Source: Paenibacillus peoriae KCTC 3763 (lineage in GTDB: Bacteria; Bacillota; Bacilli; Paenibacillales; Paenibacillaceae). From it: 64,000 nt of DNA. The translations under genes and the position numbers were made by a program. The stretch is from contig NZ_AGFX01000009.1 of the NCBI RefSeq assembly GCF_000236805.1, positions 1-64,000 of the forward strand, read 5' to 3'. Within the stretch, counting starts at the first letter, position 1, and the number at the start of each line of letters is the position of its first letter. The notes beneath the pieces were generated by a model. The model was not told the origin of the DNA. It worked only from the letters and a program-made list of their open reading frames with translations, and ran no database searches. This document shows positions 15,745-25,083 of this stretch, piece by piece.

Positions 15745-15798
15745 ATTATATTTATAGGGAAAACTTATGCAATTATAATGACATTATATTTATAGGGA
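15745..15798 (+). repeat. Two 16-bp direct repeats before the DUF1349 gene
   Basis: ATTATATTTATAGGGA occurs at 15745-15760 and 15783-15798, 38 bases apart. The second copy ends just before the leader of the next gene. They may be regulator half-sites or a small duplication that includes a -10-like TATATT. Confidence 0.7.
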
Positions 15799-15832
15799 GG
15801 TTCAATTAATACAAATGGAGGAGTGAATTCAT

Positions 15833-16426
15833 ATGAGTAATATGTTTCAGTCAAAAGTAAGAGAAAAATTAAAGTGGTTGAATGAACCTGAGCACTGGGA
15901 GTACACCGAAGAAGGTGGATTGATCATTGATGCACCGGCTAAAGTTGATTTTTTCAAGGATCCTGCGGGGAAACATGTAGCCCATTCTGCTCCTTTTCTA
16001 CATTTTCAGGTTGATTCATCTTTTCAGCTTACGACACAGCTTCAGGTAGACATGCGTCATCTTTATGATTCAGGGTGCTTGATGTTGATGGTTGACGAGA
16101 ACAATTGGGCTAAACTTTGTTATGAATTTAACGGCAATTCCGCCACGATTGTGTCTGTTGTAACCAAGAATGGCTCCTCCGATGATTGTAATTCTGAGCG
16201 TGTTGTAGTTGATAACCCACATTTGAGGATCACGAAGATTGGAAGGATAATTTCTTTTTACTATTCGCCCGATGGCGAGGATTGGAAGCTAATCCGCTAC
16301 TTTGGAATGGAACATTCTGCTCAGTTTATAGCAGGTGCACTGGCCCAGTCACCGATGGGATCAGGTTGCCGGGTCAATTTTAAATATTTAAACTTAACGA
16401 TTCCCACTGAGAATAGCAGGTTCTAA
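15833..16426 (+). CDS. DUF1349 family protein (concanavalin-A-like fold)
   Basis: A 197-residue cytosolic protein. The motif run FFKDPAGKHVAHSAPFLHF, then DSGCLMLMVDENNWAKLCYE, then RITKIGRIISFYYSPDGEDW is the DUF1349 pattern, related to yeast regulation-of-enolase protein 1 and to lectin-like sugar-binding folds. Function is unknown; members often sit in carbohydrate loci, as here. ATG has TGGAGGAG upstream. It is followed by its own terminator. Confidence 0.8.
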   Translation: MSNMFQSKVREKLKWLNEPEHWEYTEEGGLIIDAPAKVDFFKDPAGKHVAHSAPFLHFQVDSSFQLTTQLQVDMRHLYDSGCLMLMVDENNWAKLCYEFNGNSATIVSVVTKNGSSDDCNSERVVVDNPHLRITKIGRIISFYYSPDGEDWKLIRYFGMEHSAQFIAGALAQSPMGSGCRVNFKYLNLTIPTENSRF

Positions 16427-16436
16427 GATATAAAGA

Positions 16437-16462
16437 AGTCGCCATATTGGCGGCTTTTTTTG
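16437..16462 (+). terminator. Terminator after DUF1349 gene
   Basis: AGTCGCC and GGCGGCT arms (16437-16443, 16449-16455) with a 5-base loop, followed by seven Ts. Confidence 0.85.
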
Positions 16463-16517
16463 TTCCAACGATATAAGTTTATTCTCGATGATGCGATTCG
16501 GCAGCTCAAAAAAAGAT

Positions 16518-16554
16518 TTGACATGTAATGCGTTACACAAATTACAGTGTAATT
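16518..16554 (+). promoter_or_regulatory. Promoter with two adjacent dyads upstream of HAD phosphatase gene
   Basis: TTGACA at 16518-16523 is a good -35; TACAGT at 16543-16548 is a possible -10 at 19-base spacing. Overlapping it are TGTAATGCGTTACA (16524-16537, arms TGTAA/TTACA) and AATTACAGTGTAATT (16540-16554, arms AATTAC/GTAATT). The long spacer and the dyad in it would fit MerR-type control, but no regulator gene is adjacent. Confidence 0.5.
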
Positions 16555-16618
16555 GTAGAACAAATAACAATCATCTCATTAAACATCATTCGTTTTTAGC
16601 AAGGGAGACAGCATACTA

Positions 16619-17476
16619 ATGAATAGAGACACTCAAAAAATTGTGTTTATCGATATTGACGGAACACTTGTCGGTGATGACGGCATGGTGCCTGAATCGG
16701 CACAAAAAGCCTGCAAAATAGCACGCGAGAACGGTCATCTGCTTTATCTGTGTACAGGTCGTTCAAAAGCTGAAATCTACGATGCCATTTGGGATATCGG
16801 ATTTGATGGTCTTATTGGAGCAGGAGGGGGGTATGTAGAGTCCGGGAATGAGATTCTTTATCATAAAAAAGTCACGCCTGAGGATGTTAGGCAGATGGTC
16901 GATTTCTTTAATTCACATGGAATTGATTTTTATCTGGAATCTAATTCAGCGCTCTATGCTAGCCATAATTTAAGACCTCATTTGGAGAGACGGATCTATG
17001 GGGATGTTGAGAACGACCCTGTGGCCAGAGAAAAAATGGAGCGTTCCCCCCATCCATTTATCGCGGGTTTGACTTATGGAGAGACTGATTTGTATAAAGA
17101 CGATGTCAATAAGGTTTGCTTTCTGGAAAGTGCTGTACCTTTTGAACGCATCAAGGAAGAATTCCAGGGGAAATTTGAGGTCATCCAGTGTACGGTTCCG
17201 ATCTTTGGCAAGGACAGCGGGGAAATGATGATCCCTGGCATCCACAAGGCAATCGCCATTGCTGATTTGCTGAATCATTTGAGCCTGCCCCAGGAACAGA
17301 CGATTGCCATTGGAGACGGAATGAACGATGCCGAGATGCTCGAATATTGCGCTGTAGGTATTGCTATGGGCAATGCAAAGCCAGGTTTGATAGAAATTGC
17401 AAATGATATTACTGACAGCGTTGAGGAAGATGGATTGTATAAAAGCTTTGTAAAATACAGTTTGGTATCTGAATAA
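16619..17476 (+). CDS. HAD superfamily phosphatase, Cof/YidA type
   Basis: A 285-residue cytosolic hydrolase of class IIB. Motif I is FIDIDGTL with nucleophile Asp12 and Asp14; motif II is CTGRS; motifs III-IV are near GDGMNDAEML (about 233-242). A substrate-selecting cap domain lies in the middle (about 85-200). These enzymes remove phosphate from sugar phosphates or flavin precursors. GGGAGACAG precedes the ATG. Single gene with its own promoter and terminator. Confidence 0.88.
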   Translation: MNRDTQKIVFIDIDGTLVGDDGMVPESAQKACKIARENGHLLYLCTGRSKAEIYDAIWDIGFDGLIGAGGGYVESGNEILYHKKVTPEDVRQMVDFFNSHGIDFYLESNSALYASHNLRPHLERRIYGDVENDPVAREKMERSPHPFIAGLTYGETDLYKDDVNKVCFLESAVPFERIKEEFQGKFEVIQCTVPIFGKDSGEMMIPGIHKAIAIADLLNHLSLPQEQTIAIGDGMNDAEMLEYCAVGIAMGNAKPGLIEIANDITDSVEEDGLYKSFVKYSLVSE

Positions 17477-17498
17477 TTAACGCATATTTTGCTGCATG

Positions 17499-17530
17499 AA
17501 GCTTGGGGACCTGCCCTCAAGCTTTTTTAG
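17499..17530 (+). terminator. Terminator after HAD phosphatase gene
   Basis: AAGCTTG (17499-17505) and CAAGCTT (17518-17524 region) plus GGG/CCC inside the stem, followed by TTTTT. Confidence 0.8.
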
Positions 17531-17649
17531 TATAAATCAATAAAAGGAGCAGAAGGAGTTCCCGCTCGTTCGTGTATGAATATCAAAGCATAAAAGATTT
17601 ATCTTATAGAGATACTAATCAACACATTAAAAATAGCTCAATATTATTC

Positions 17650-17701
17650 TTGCAAATTACATTTTGATTACATATAATACATATGAACAAGTGCTCATAT
17701 G
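17650..17701 (+). promoter_or_regulatory. czcD promoter with ArsR/SmtB-type zinc-sensor operator
   Basis: TTGCAA (17650-17655) and TATAAT (17673-17678) have the ideal 17-base spacing. Just downstream of the -10, ATATGAACA (17681-17689) and TGCTCATAT (17692-17700) form a 9-2-9 dyad with one mismatch, close to the ATATGAACA half-site of CzrA/SmtB repressors. A repressor here would block the start site until zinc or a similar metal is bound. Confidence 0.72.
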
Positions 17702-17752
17702 TTTATTTGAATAGTGAATTGTTAGAATCTTATAGAAGAGAGGCGTAGGTAG

Positions 17753-18751
17753 ATGAGCGAGAAAAGTCACAGACACGACCATAATAATGAACATGATTGC
17801 AGCCAGCATGATCAACACAATCATGCTAAAGGCTCACATGCTCACGGACATGGGCACTCCCATAGCCACGGGCATTCTCATGGACAGGGAGCGAACAAAA
17901 ATGCTTTGAAGCTATCATTCTTTTTAATTGCTGGGTATATGATCATTGAGTTTATTGGTGGATTACTGACTAACAGCCTGGCACTGTTATCTGATGCGGG
18001 ACATATGTTGAGTGATGCGGGTGCATTGGGGTTAAGCTATCTGGCGATGACCTGGGGGCAACGGCAGGCGAGCAAGTCAAAGACGTTTGGATACAAACGA
18101 TTTGAAGTACTGGCCGCTTTTATTAATGGCTTAGCGCTTGCCCTGATATCGATTTATATTTTCTGGGAAGCTTTCGAACGGCTTTCTAACCCACCAGGAA
18201 TCATGACTTCGGGTATGTTGACAATCGCAGTTATTGGCTTGCTGGTCAATATAGCTGCTGCTTTTATCCTCATGAGAGGAGATACATCTGAAAATCTCAA
18301 TATTCGCAGTGCTTTTCTGCACGTACTAGGGGATTTACTAGGCTCAGTAGGGGCGATTGTGGCTGCATTGTTGATTATGTTCTTTGGCTGGAATTTGGCT
18401 GATCCGATTGCCAGTATATTGGTGGCGATTCTGGTGATCATCAGTGCTTATCGGGTGACTCGGGACTCCGTACATATTCTGATGGAAGGTACGCCGCTGA
18501 ATATGAACACAGATGAAATTAAGCAATCCCTGCTTGATCTTGAGCATGTTGTTGAAGTACACGATCTTCATGTATGGGCGTTGTCATCGGATGTTCCGTT
18601 GCTAAGTTGCCATATCATCATTCAAGATCCAATGTACAGCAGTGTTGTAATGGAACGGGCACAGAAGTTGTTGAAAGAGCAATACGAGATCAAGCATATT
18701 ACAATACAGATTGATAGACCGGGAGCCCAGTGCCATATTGAACATCACTAG
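17753..18751 (+). CDS. czcD: Cation diffusion facilitator, Zn/Cd/Co efflux protein CzcD
   Basis: A 332-residue inner-membrane antiporter that exports divalent metal. The first about 45 residues are very His-rich (HGHGHSHSHGHSHG), a cytosolic metal-collecting tail. Six transmembrane segments follow, with the transport-site pattern SDAGHMLSDAGAL in TM2 and HVLGDLLGS in TM5, then a C-terminal ferredoxin-like domain (about 250-325, VVEVHDLHVW). Ribosome site GAGAGG. Its promoter carries a metal-sensor operator at 17680, although the sensor gene is not in the window. Confidence 0.93.
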   Translation: MSEKSHRHDHNNEHDCSQHDQHNHAKGSHAHGHGHSHSHGHSHGQGANKNALKLSFFLIAGYMIIEFIGGLLTNSLALLSDAGHMLSDAGALGLSYLAMTWGQRQASKSKTFGYKRFEVLAAFINGLALALISIYIFWEAFERLSNPPGIMTSGMLTIAVIGLLVNIAAAFILMRGDTSENLNIRSAFLHVLGDLLGSVGAIVAALLIMFFGWNLADPIASILVAILVIISAYRVTRDSVHILMEGTPLNMNTDEIKQSLLDLEHVVEVHDLHVWALSSDVPLLSCHIIIQDPMYSSVVMERAQKLLKEQYEIKHITIQIDRPGAQCHIEHH

Positions 18752-18930
18752 CAAGAAGTTCACACCACCTACTTCCTTACGTCTATATTGATTTGTTTGC
18801 TGATAAGGGTATTCTTATTTTCAGTATTTCATGAAAATCGGATGCCCTTTTTCGATTCACTCTGAATAAACTGAAATCATTTGGGTGATTTTATATAAAA
18901 AACCAGGGTGGTTGAAAGGATTTCATCTCC

Positions 18931-20517
18931 ATGAGAAAATTCCGCATATTCAGAAAACGGATCAAACCAACCGGAACCCACCAGAACGGAAATCAGGTTC
19001 AGCGGGAAAGCGCCGAGAATCCACAGGCGCAGCAGCTTTATCCGGATTTGCTGCAAAACGAGGTCCGCCTTCGTTTGCTTTACGACAATTGTTCGGACGT
19101 AGTTTATCGTTCCTTCCTGGTCGGCGGAAGAACAAACGTCTTGTTAATGTATATTGAAGGTTTGGCCGATTCCGAAGCGATCGAACGGCATGTGATTACT
19201 CCTTTCATGCAGGAGGCAGCCGGTGATAACGATGATATCAGGCAGCTTATTGAACGGAAAGTATCGGCCATACAAGCGAAAGAATTCACGACGTTTGCCA
19301 AGTGTATCGAATATCTTTCGAACGGATATACGATCCTGCTGTCTGATAACTACACTTCCGGCTTTGGCTTCGGATTGACAAAATGGGAGAAACGCTCCAT
19401 CGAAGAGCCTTCGGCAGAAGTGGGGATTAGGGGACCACGTGAGGGATTTACCGAAACCTTGCGCACCAATACTTCCCAAATCCGGCGCATTATCAAAAGC
19501 CCGCTGCTTAAAATGGAATCGACGCGAATCGGCGAATATACCCAAACGAATATTGTCCTGGCTTATATTGAAGGACTTGTGGACAAGACGCTGGTGGAGG
19601 AAGTACGCAACCGGCTCATGCGTATTCGGATCGATGGAATCCTGGAAAGCGGTTATATCGAGGAAATGATTGAGGATCATCCGTATTCTCCCTTTCCGCA
19701 GTTGCTCAGCACGGAACGGCCTGATGTCGTCTCCGGCAGTTTGCTGGAAGGAAGGGTGGCAATTTTAACGGAAGGAACGCCGTTTGCCTTGGTCGCGCCA
19801 ATCACTTTTTTTTCGTTAATCCAGTCGCATGAAGATTATTATCAGCGGTCCCTGATCTCCACCATCATTCGTTGGCTGCGCTATTTCTTTATAGCGACCT
19901 CTCTCCTGCTTCCATCGGTATATGTGGCGGTGCTTACTTTTCATCAAGAGATGGTGCCTGGCTCCTTGCTTGTCAGTATGGCGAGTTCCCGGGAGCAAGT
20001 GCCTTTTCCAGCGTTAATCGAAGCGTTGATGATGGAGGTCACCTTTGAAGCATTGCGTGAAGCAGGCGTGCGGTTGCCCAAGCAGGTTGGTGCCGCCGTC
20101 AGCATTGTCGGAGCGCTGGTCATCGGTCAGGCGGCTGTCCAAGCTGGACTTGTGTCCGCGCCCATGGTTATTGTGGTTGCGATTACGGGAATCTCTTCAT
20201 TTATGATTCCGCGTTACATCGCTGGCATTTCCATAAGGCTGCTGCGGTTTCCACTAATTTTTCTTGCCGGAAGCCTGGGGCTTGTCGGCGTGGTTATGGG
20301 GATCATCGCTATCGTTTTGCATATGTGCAGCTTGCGCTCATTTGGCGTCCCCTATCTGTCCGAAGTCAGCACTCCCAAGCTGAATGAATGGAAAGATGTT
20401 CTGGTCAGAGCTCCGTGGTGGAAGATGAACACACGCCCGCGCCTTACGGGAACGTATGACAAATATCGGCAGCCATCCGGTCAAAAGCCTGATCCAGCCC
20501 GAGGGAACAGCGAGTAG
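18931..20517 (+). CDS. Spore germinant receptor subunit A (GerA/GerKA family)
   Basis: A 528-residue inner-membrane protein of dormant spores. The long soluble N-terminal region (about residues 1-300) contains VGIRGPREGFTETLRTNTSQ, the hallmark of GerA proteins, and is followed by about five transmembrane segments (residues about 310-490). With subunits B and C it forms a nutrient-gated channel that starts germination. First gene of an A-C-D-B operon. The N-terminal about 50 residues are basic and Gln-rich, less conserved. Expression in the forespore is expected, but I could not identify a confident SigG promoter. Confidence 0.93.
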   Translation: MRKFRIFRKRIKPTGTHQNGNQVQRESAENPQAQQLYPDLLQNEVRLRLLYDNCSDVVYRSFLVGGRTNVLLMYIEGLADSEAIERHVITPFMQEAAGDNDDIRQLIERKVSAIQAKEFTTFAKCIEYLSNGYTILLSDNYTSGFGFGLTKWEKRSIEEPSAEVGIRGPREGFTETLRTNTSQIRRIIKSPLLKMESTRIGEYTQTNIVLAYIEGLVDKTLVEEVRNRLMRIRIDGILESGYIEEMIEDHPYSPFPQLLSTERPDVVSGSLLEGRVAILTEGTPFALVAPITFFSLIQSHEDYYQRSLISTIIRWLRYFFIATSLLLPSVYVAVLTFHQEMVPGSLLVSMASSREQVPFPALIEALMMEVTFEALREAGVRLPKQVGAAVSIVGALVIGQAAVQAGLVSAPMVIVVAITGISSFMIPRYIAGISIRLLRFPLIFLAGSLGLVGVVMGIIAIVLHMCSLRSFGVPYLSEVSTPKLNEWKDVLVRAPWWKMNTRPRLTGTYDKYRQPSGQKPDPARGNSE

Positions 20518-20552
20518 CCGAACCAAACACCTGGCAAAGGAGAGTCGGATGG

Positions 20553-21758
20553 ATGAAGACATGGATAAGGATGTGGATAAAAATGGCAGTTTCCATTCCG
20601 CTGCTACTTGTGCTGGGAGGCTGCTGGGATCGCACGGAGCTTAATGACTTGACACTGATTACAGCGCTCGCTTTCGACGAGGCGGAGAATAATCAGGTTC
20701 GCGCAACCGTCCAATTCGTCCTTCCGCAGAATCAGTCTGGAGGGGGAACGACAGGAGGTGGAGCTATGGGAGGTGGAGCGGCAAAACGGACGTCCGTCCG
20801 ATCAGCAACAGGTCTTGACATCACGGACGCGCTGTCCAAGCTGCAACGGACAATCCCCAGGGAGATGTTTTGGGGGCAATGCAGAATCTACATATTCAGC
20901 GAATCCGTGGCCAGGGCGGGAATCCGCAAACATCTCGATTTCTTAATCCGTTTTCCTGAGACGAGAGAGCGGGCCTATATGTTCGTAAGTAAAGGGGAAG
21001 CGGCCCAGGCACTCGAGTTGTTTCCGCCGATCGAAAATTCCTCGGCCGAAGTGCTGCGCAAGCTGTCTGATCTGCTGATTGGAATACGGGTGACGATGCA
21101 CGAGTTGAGCCTCATGTTAAGCGGGGATTCCCAGACGGCTATTCTGCCGATGATCCATATCCTTCCGAAAATCGAATCAGCTGGGCCGTTTCAAACCGTT
21201 CCGTACCTGTTGGGGAGCGCTTTGTTCAAAAATGACAAAATGGTGGGCGAAGTTTCCGAAAAGGTTACAAGGGGTGTCATGTGGCTCAGGAATGAAATCA
21301 AAGGGTTTACAGTTGTGTTTAAACCGGAGGGATCGGAAGGACTGATGTCTTTAAAACCGGTAAAGGCGAATATCAAGCTGATTCCAAATATTGAAGGCGA
21401 AACCTGGAAGATGACAGTCCGGGTTAAAACAGAAGGGGACATTATACAAAATGGCACTATAATGGATCCCATGAATCCGAAGTTGCTCGCTGTTATAAGC
21501 AAGGGATTCAAGGATGATGTAAGAAAACGAATCGAGTTGGCGCTTTACGAGGTTCAACGGCGGCACAAGAAGGACGTTTTTAATTTCGCCCAGACGTTTC
21601 ACCGAAAGTATCCCAAGCAATGGGAGAAGATGAAGGACCGATGGGATGAGCAGTTTTCCAAAGTTGAAGTCAACACGGAAGTTGAAGCAAAGATTCTTAG
21701 ACCTGGATTAGTCAGCTCTCCAGAAGGGGTGCCCAAGGAAGAGGTAAAAAAGAAATGA
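20553..21758 (+). CDS. Spore germinant receptor lipoprotein subunit C (GerAC family)
   Basis: A 401-residue lipoprotein with an N-terminal signal ending LGGC (lipidated Cys about residue 24) followed by WDRTELND, the standard start of GerC proteins. A Gly-rich insert (SGGGTTGGGAMGGGAAKR) lies at about residues 58-75. The three-domain GerC body follows. Start ATG is 9 bases after AAAGGAGA. Its stop overlaps the start of the small D gene (ATGA), which implies coupled translation. Confidence 0.92.
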   Translation: MKTWIRMWIKMAVSIPLLLVLGGCWDRTELNDLTLITALAFDEAENNQVRATVQFVLPQNQSGGGTTGGGAMGGGAAKRTSVRSATGLDITDALSKLQRTIPREMFWGQCRIYIFSESVARAGIRKHLDFLIRFPETRERAYMFVSKGEAAQALELFPPIENSSAEVLRKLSDLLIGIRVTMHELSLMLSGDSQTAILPMIHILPKIESAGPFQTVPYLLGSALFKNDKMVGEVSEKVTRGVMWLRNEIKGFTVVFKPEGSEGLMSLKPVKANIKLIPNIEGETWKMTVRVKTEGDIIQNGTIMDPMNPKLLAVISKGFKDDVRKRIELALYEVQRRHKKDVFNFAQTFHRKYPKQWEKMKDRWDEQFSKVEVNTEVEAKILRPGLVSSPEGVPKEEVKKK

Positions 21759-21976
21759 GATGGTATTTTTTCTGTGTCGTTACGATCTCCGTGCTGCTGA
21801 TTACCCGTTTCGAGTGGCCGAAACTGAAAGCAAAGCCGGTAAAGGATAAAGCTGTATTCGTATCACTGCTGCTCCTGGTTTGGATTTTATCCATGCTGGA
21901 CCTGCCCAATACGCCCGGGCCAACTACGGTGCTTCTGTTCATTTTCAAGCCATTTCGGGGTCTAACGGAACCGTAA
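21755..21976 (+). CDS. Small two-helix membrane protein of germinant receptor operon (D subunit-like)
   Basis: A 73-residue protein with two hydrophobic segments (about 3-17 and 32-65), starting in a 4-base overlap with the gerC gene. Small two-helix D subunits are known in some Bacillus ger operons (for example GerUD), where they tune receptor activity. The second germination locus of this window ends with a similar protein (56765), also directly behind gerC, which supports a true subunit in both. Confidence 0.75.
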   Translation: MRWYFFCVVTISVLLITRFEWPKLKAKPVKDKAVFVSLLLLVWILSMLDLPNTPGPTTVLLFIFKPFRGLTEP

Positions 21977-22026
21977 CCGGTCTTTATAAGAAGGGAACGG
22001 ACTAACTTAAGGCGAGGTGAAGGCTC

Positions 22027-23124
22027 ATGTTGGAGAAGGGGAAGATTTCAGCTTTTCAAATGGGGCTTATGATGTATCCGGCCGTGCTGGCTTCCGGTTT
22101 TCTTGTTTTGCCGACCATAACGGCCCAATTTGCCCAAAATGATCTTTGGCTTACGGGAATATTGGCTGCTCTGACAGGCTGGATTACCGTCTATACCGTG
22201 ACCCGATTGCATGAGCTTTATCCGGGGCAAACGATTGTCCAGTACAGCGAGCAGATTCTCGGCAAAATTCCCGGAAAAGTCATCGGCCTCGCCTTTATCA
22301 CTTACAATCTGCATGCCACCGGAGGGGTCACCCGGCAATATGCAGACTTTGTCACAGGCAATTTTTTGTTTAAAACCCCCTTATTGATCATCATGGGATC
22401 CTTGATCTTGCTAAGCGCGATCGCCGTTCGCGGTGGTGTGGAGATGCTGGCCAGGTGCACTGTCATTTTTTTACCAGTGTTTATTTTTCCTGTCTTTTTT
22501 CTACTGCTGCTGCTTCCCGATTTGGATGCCAAAGCTATATTTCCGGTCCTGAATCATGGAGTAATCCCGGTCATCAAAGGGTCTTTCTCGATGATGGGGT
22601 GGATGAACGAATTATTCCTGATGACCTTTCTTTTGCCCAGTGTAACGGATCCAGAGAAGGGGAGAAAATGGGGATACATATCGATGATCAACATTGTTTT
22701 GTTCCTGACTTATTCCAGCCTGATCGCCTTATTTTTGCTGGGGCCGAATTTGGGGAGCAGAGTCTACCCGATTCTCATCGCTTTTCGGTATGTCAGCGTC
22801 GGTTCTTTCCTGGAAAATCTGGAATCATTGCTGCTGGCGATGTGGGTTGTCGGAAACTTCCTGCAGGCTGGCATCTTTCTTTACGCTGCAACGCTCTCTT
22901 TTGCACAATGTTTTCAGTTAGCGGACTACCGTCCGATTGTTTTTCCGCTCGCGCTGCTCAGTCTGATCATAGGCATTTGGGATCTACCCAATTTTCCGGT
23001 CTTCGGGTTTCTGGTGAGGTCGGCGGTTCCGTTCCACATTCTATCGACTTATCTGCTTATTCCGCTGTTATTGCTGGTCGTCGCCTCCTTGCGCAAACGA
23101 AAAACAAGCCGAAAAGAAGGCTGA
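22027..23124 (+). CDS. Spore germinant receptor permease subunit B (GerB/GerKB family)
   Basis: A 365-residue protein with about ten transmembrane helices, an APC-superfamily fold that binds the nutrient germinant. It begins with ISAFQMGLMMYPAVLASGFL, a usual GerB start, and includes QYADFVTGNFLFKTP and PDLDAKAIFPVLNHG. The ATG has GAGGTGAAGG upstream. Last gene of the A-C-D-B operon, convergent with the EamA gene only 9 bases away. Confidence 0.92.
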   Translation: MLEKGKISAFQMGLMMYPAVLASGFLVLPTITAQFAQNDLWLTGILAALTGWITVYTVTRLHELYPGQTIVQYSEQILGKIPGKVIGLAFITYNLHATGGVTRQYADFVTGNFLFKTPLLIIMGSLILLSAIAVRGGVEMLARCTVIFLPVFIFPVFFLLLLLPDLDAKAIFPVLNHGVIPVIKGSFSMMGWMNELFLMTFLLPSVTDPEKGRKWGYISMINIVLFLTYSSLIALFLLGPNLGSRVYPILIAFRYVSVGSFLENLESLLLAMWVVGNFLQAGIFLYAATLSFAQCFQLADYRPIVFPLALLSLIIGIWDLPNFPVFGFLVRSAVPFHILSTYLLIPLLLLVVASLRKRKTSRKEG

Positions 23125-23133
23125 TGTTGCTGC

Positions 23134-24042
23134 TCATGTCTCGTTTGTGGAATATTCTTTATTAAAAGCCAAAAATAGAATCATTATAATGATGCAGGTT
23201 GTGCCAACCCATTGAAACATTCCAAGGGAATCTTTTAACCAAAAGACTGTTGTTAACACAGCCGCTAGTGGTTCCAAGCTTCCTAAAAGACTCGATTCTT
23301 TCGGCGATAGACTGTTTAAACTTTCTATATAAAACCAAAAAGCAAGCATAGTACCAAAAATGATAACGAAAATCAAATAAAAGCAGGTTTCTGGTGTTAA
23401 GTTCTTAAAATCCATTTGCCAAGGTGGGTGGATAAAACTTAATGCGACTCCCCCGATCATCATAGCCCAGCCAACAATGACCAAGGAATTGTATTGCTTC
23501 AGTAAAGGAACAGCATATAAAGTATAAAATGCAAGCGCAAGCCCAGATAAAATTCCCCAAACGATTGCAACTGACGGCACAGATAATTGAGAGAATGAGC
23601 CGTTGGTTAATAACAAAAAGCAGCCAACTAGAGCGAGCGAAACGGTGAACACATCTTTTCTTGTTAGAGCAGATTGTCTACTGATGATTAAGTAAACAAT
23701 AATCATTACAGGTGCCAAATATTGTAATAACGTGGCTACAGCAGCATTACCATGCTTAATGGATGCCATATAGGTGTATTGAACCCCAAGCATACCGACT
23801 AATCCAAATATTATGAGATGAAACGATGTCTTTTTATTTTTCCAGATCCCAAAAATCTGAGCACGGTCTTTTCCAACAAATTGAACTAACAGGAGTAATA
23901 AACCTGCAATGAGTAGCCGAATCGTGACAAGCCAATTCACGTCAATGGCGTATTGTTGAAACAGCTTTTTGGCAACGGTGCCACCAATTCCCCAAAATAT
24001 CGCTCCGGTTATAATGAGAAATATTCCTTTTCCTCTATTCAT
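23134..24042 (-). CDS. EamA/DMT family metabolite exporter
   Basis: A 302-residue membrane protein with ten predicted helices in two EamA repeats (about 5-140 and 155-295). Typical motifs are [15 protein letters not shown] and the second-repeat [20 protein letters not shown]. Members export amino acids or other small metabolites or drugs. Start taken at 24042, behind GGAGAG. It is divergent from an AraC regulator (24161), a frequent pairing that suggests direct control. Confidence 0.87.
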   Translation of the reverse strand: MNRGKGIFLIITGAIFWGIGGTVAKKLFQQYAIDVNWLVTIRLLIAGLLLLLVQFVGKDRAQIFGIWKNKKTSFHLIIFGLVGMLGVQYTYMASIKHGNAAVATLLQYLAPVMIIVYLIISRQSALTRKDVFTVSLALVGCFLLLTNGSFSQLSVPSVAIVWGILSGLALAFYTLYAVPLLKQYNSLVIVGWAMMIGGVALSFIHPPWQMDFKNLTPETCFYLIFVIIFGTMLAFWFYIESLNSLSPKESSLLGSLEPLAAVLTTVFWLKDSLGMFQWVGTTCIIIMILFLAFNKEYSTNET

Positions 24043-24160
24043 AATCAACTCTCCATCGTAAAATATAAAAATAGTATGTTATACTTCACATGATAAATGG
24101 GAAATCGCTGAATGAATACCCGAATCGAATGGAAAAGTATAAATATATTGAGGTGATAGG

Positions 24161-25057
24161 GTGCAAATAAAGGATTTCACGATTGACCAGAATTTAAAAG
24201 AGCTAACTGAGCATCGTACCGTTGTGTTGCCGATTGCATGTTACGAAACAACGATTAGCCAAAATATAAATGGATATATTCCGCTTCATTGGCATGATGA
24301 ATTTCAATTTGTTCTGATCTTAAAAGGACAAGCTATCTTCCAAATACGAGAAGAAAAAATTACGATTCACGAAGGGGAGGGTTTGTTCATAAATAGCGGC
24401 TGTCTGCACATGGCGACAGACAAGAATAATTCGGGCTGCGTCTATATTTGTTTAAATGTGTCTCCAAACTTTGTACTATCCCAAGAACTTTATACAGCCT
24501 ATGTATATCCCTATATTCAAGCAACTAATTTACCTTACGTACACTTGAATACCAAGGAGCTTTGGGCCAAAAACATTCTAGGCGCTATTTTAAAAATCAA
24601 TCAGCTGATTCAGCAAAACCCACCCTACTATGAAATGGACATTACCGTACAGCTAACGTTGATTTGGAGAAATTTGATTGTTAATGGCTTTCAACTGGAA
24701 TATGAACAAACAGAAATGTTGAAGAATCTTCGAATGAAGGAGATGCTGAACTGGATTCACCTGCATTATGCTGAGAAAATTCTTTTAGACGACATCGCAC
24801 GAGCGGGGCAATTAAGTCGGTCCGAATGCTGCAGGTATTTCAAACGAATTTTAAAGAAGACACCTCTGAATTATGTAATGGATTATCGAATTCAACAAAG
24901 CTTAATTTTACTTCAACAACCCGAATGCAATGTCACAGATGTTGCTTATCAAGTAGGATTTAATAGCACAAGCTACTTCATTAATCATTTCCGAAAGTCC
25001 ATGAACATGACACCATTAGCATACAAAAAATATAAAAATAATGGATTCATTCTTTAA
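24161..25057 (+). CDS. AraC family transcriptional regulator with cupin sensor domain
   Basis: A 298-residue regulator. The N-terminal cupin (about residues 35-100) contains PLHWHDEFQFVLILKGQ; the C-terminal HTH pair spans about 195-292 with NVTDVAYQVGFNSTSYFINH. The GTG start at 24161 follows TGAGGTGAT. It is divergent from the EamA exporter and probably regulates it. It is the last intact gene before the decayed island. Confidence 0.88.
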   Translation: MQIKDFTIDQNLKELTEHRTVVLPIACYETTISQNINGYIPLHWHDEFQFVLILKGQAIFQIREEKITIHEGEGLFINSGCLHMATDKNNSGCVYICLNVSPNFVLSQELYTAYVYPYIQATNLPYVHLNTKELWAKNILGAILKINQLIQQNPPYYEMDITVQLTLIWRNLIVNGFQLEYEQTEMLKNLRMKEMLNWIHLHYAEKILLDDIARAGQLSRSECCRYFKRILKKTPLNYVMDYRIQQSLILLQQPECNVTDVAYQVGFNSTSYFINHFRKSMNMTPLAYKKYKNNGFIL

Positions 25058-25083
25058 ATGCTTAAGAAGCCTAGCATCAAGGA

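Noticed and set aside
18752-18930. SigG promoter for germination locus 1
   Set aside because: TGAATA at 18863 is -35-like, but no CATnnTA -10 lies at proper spacing.
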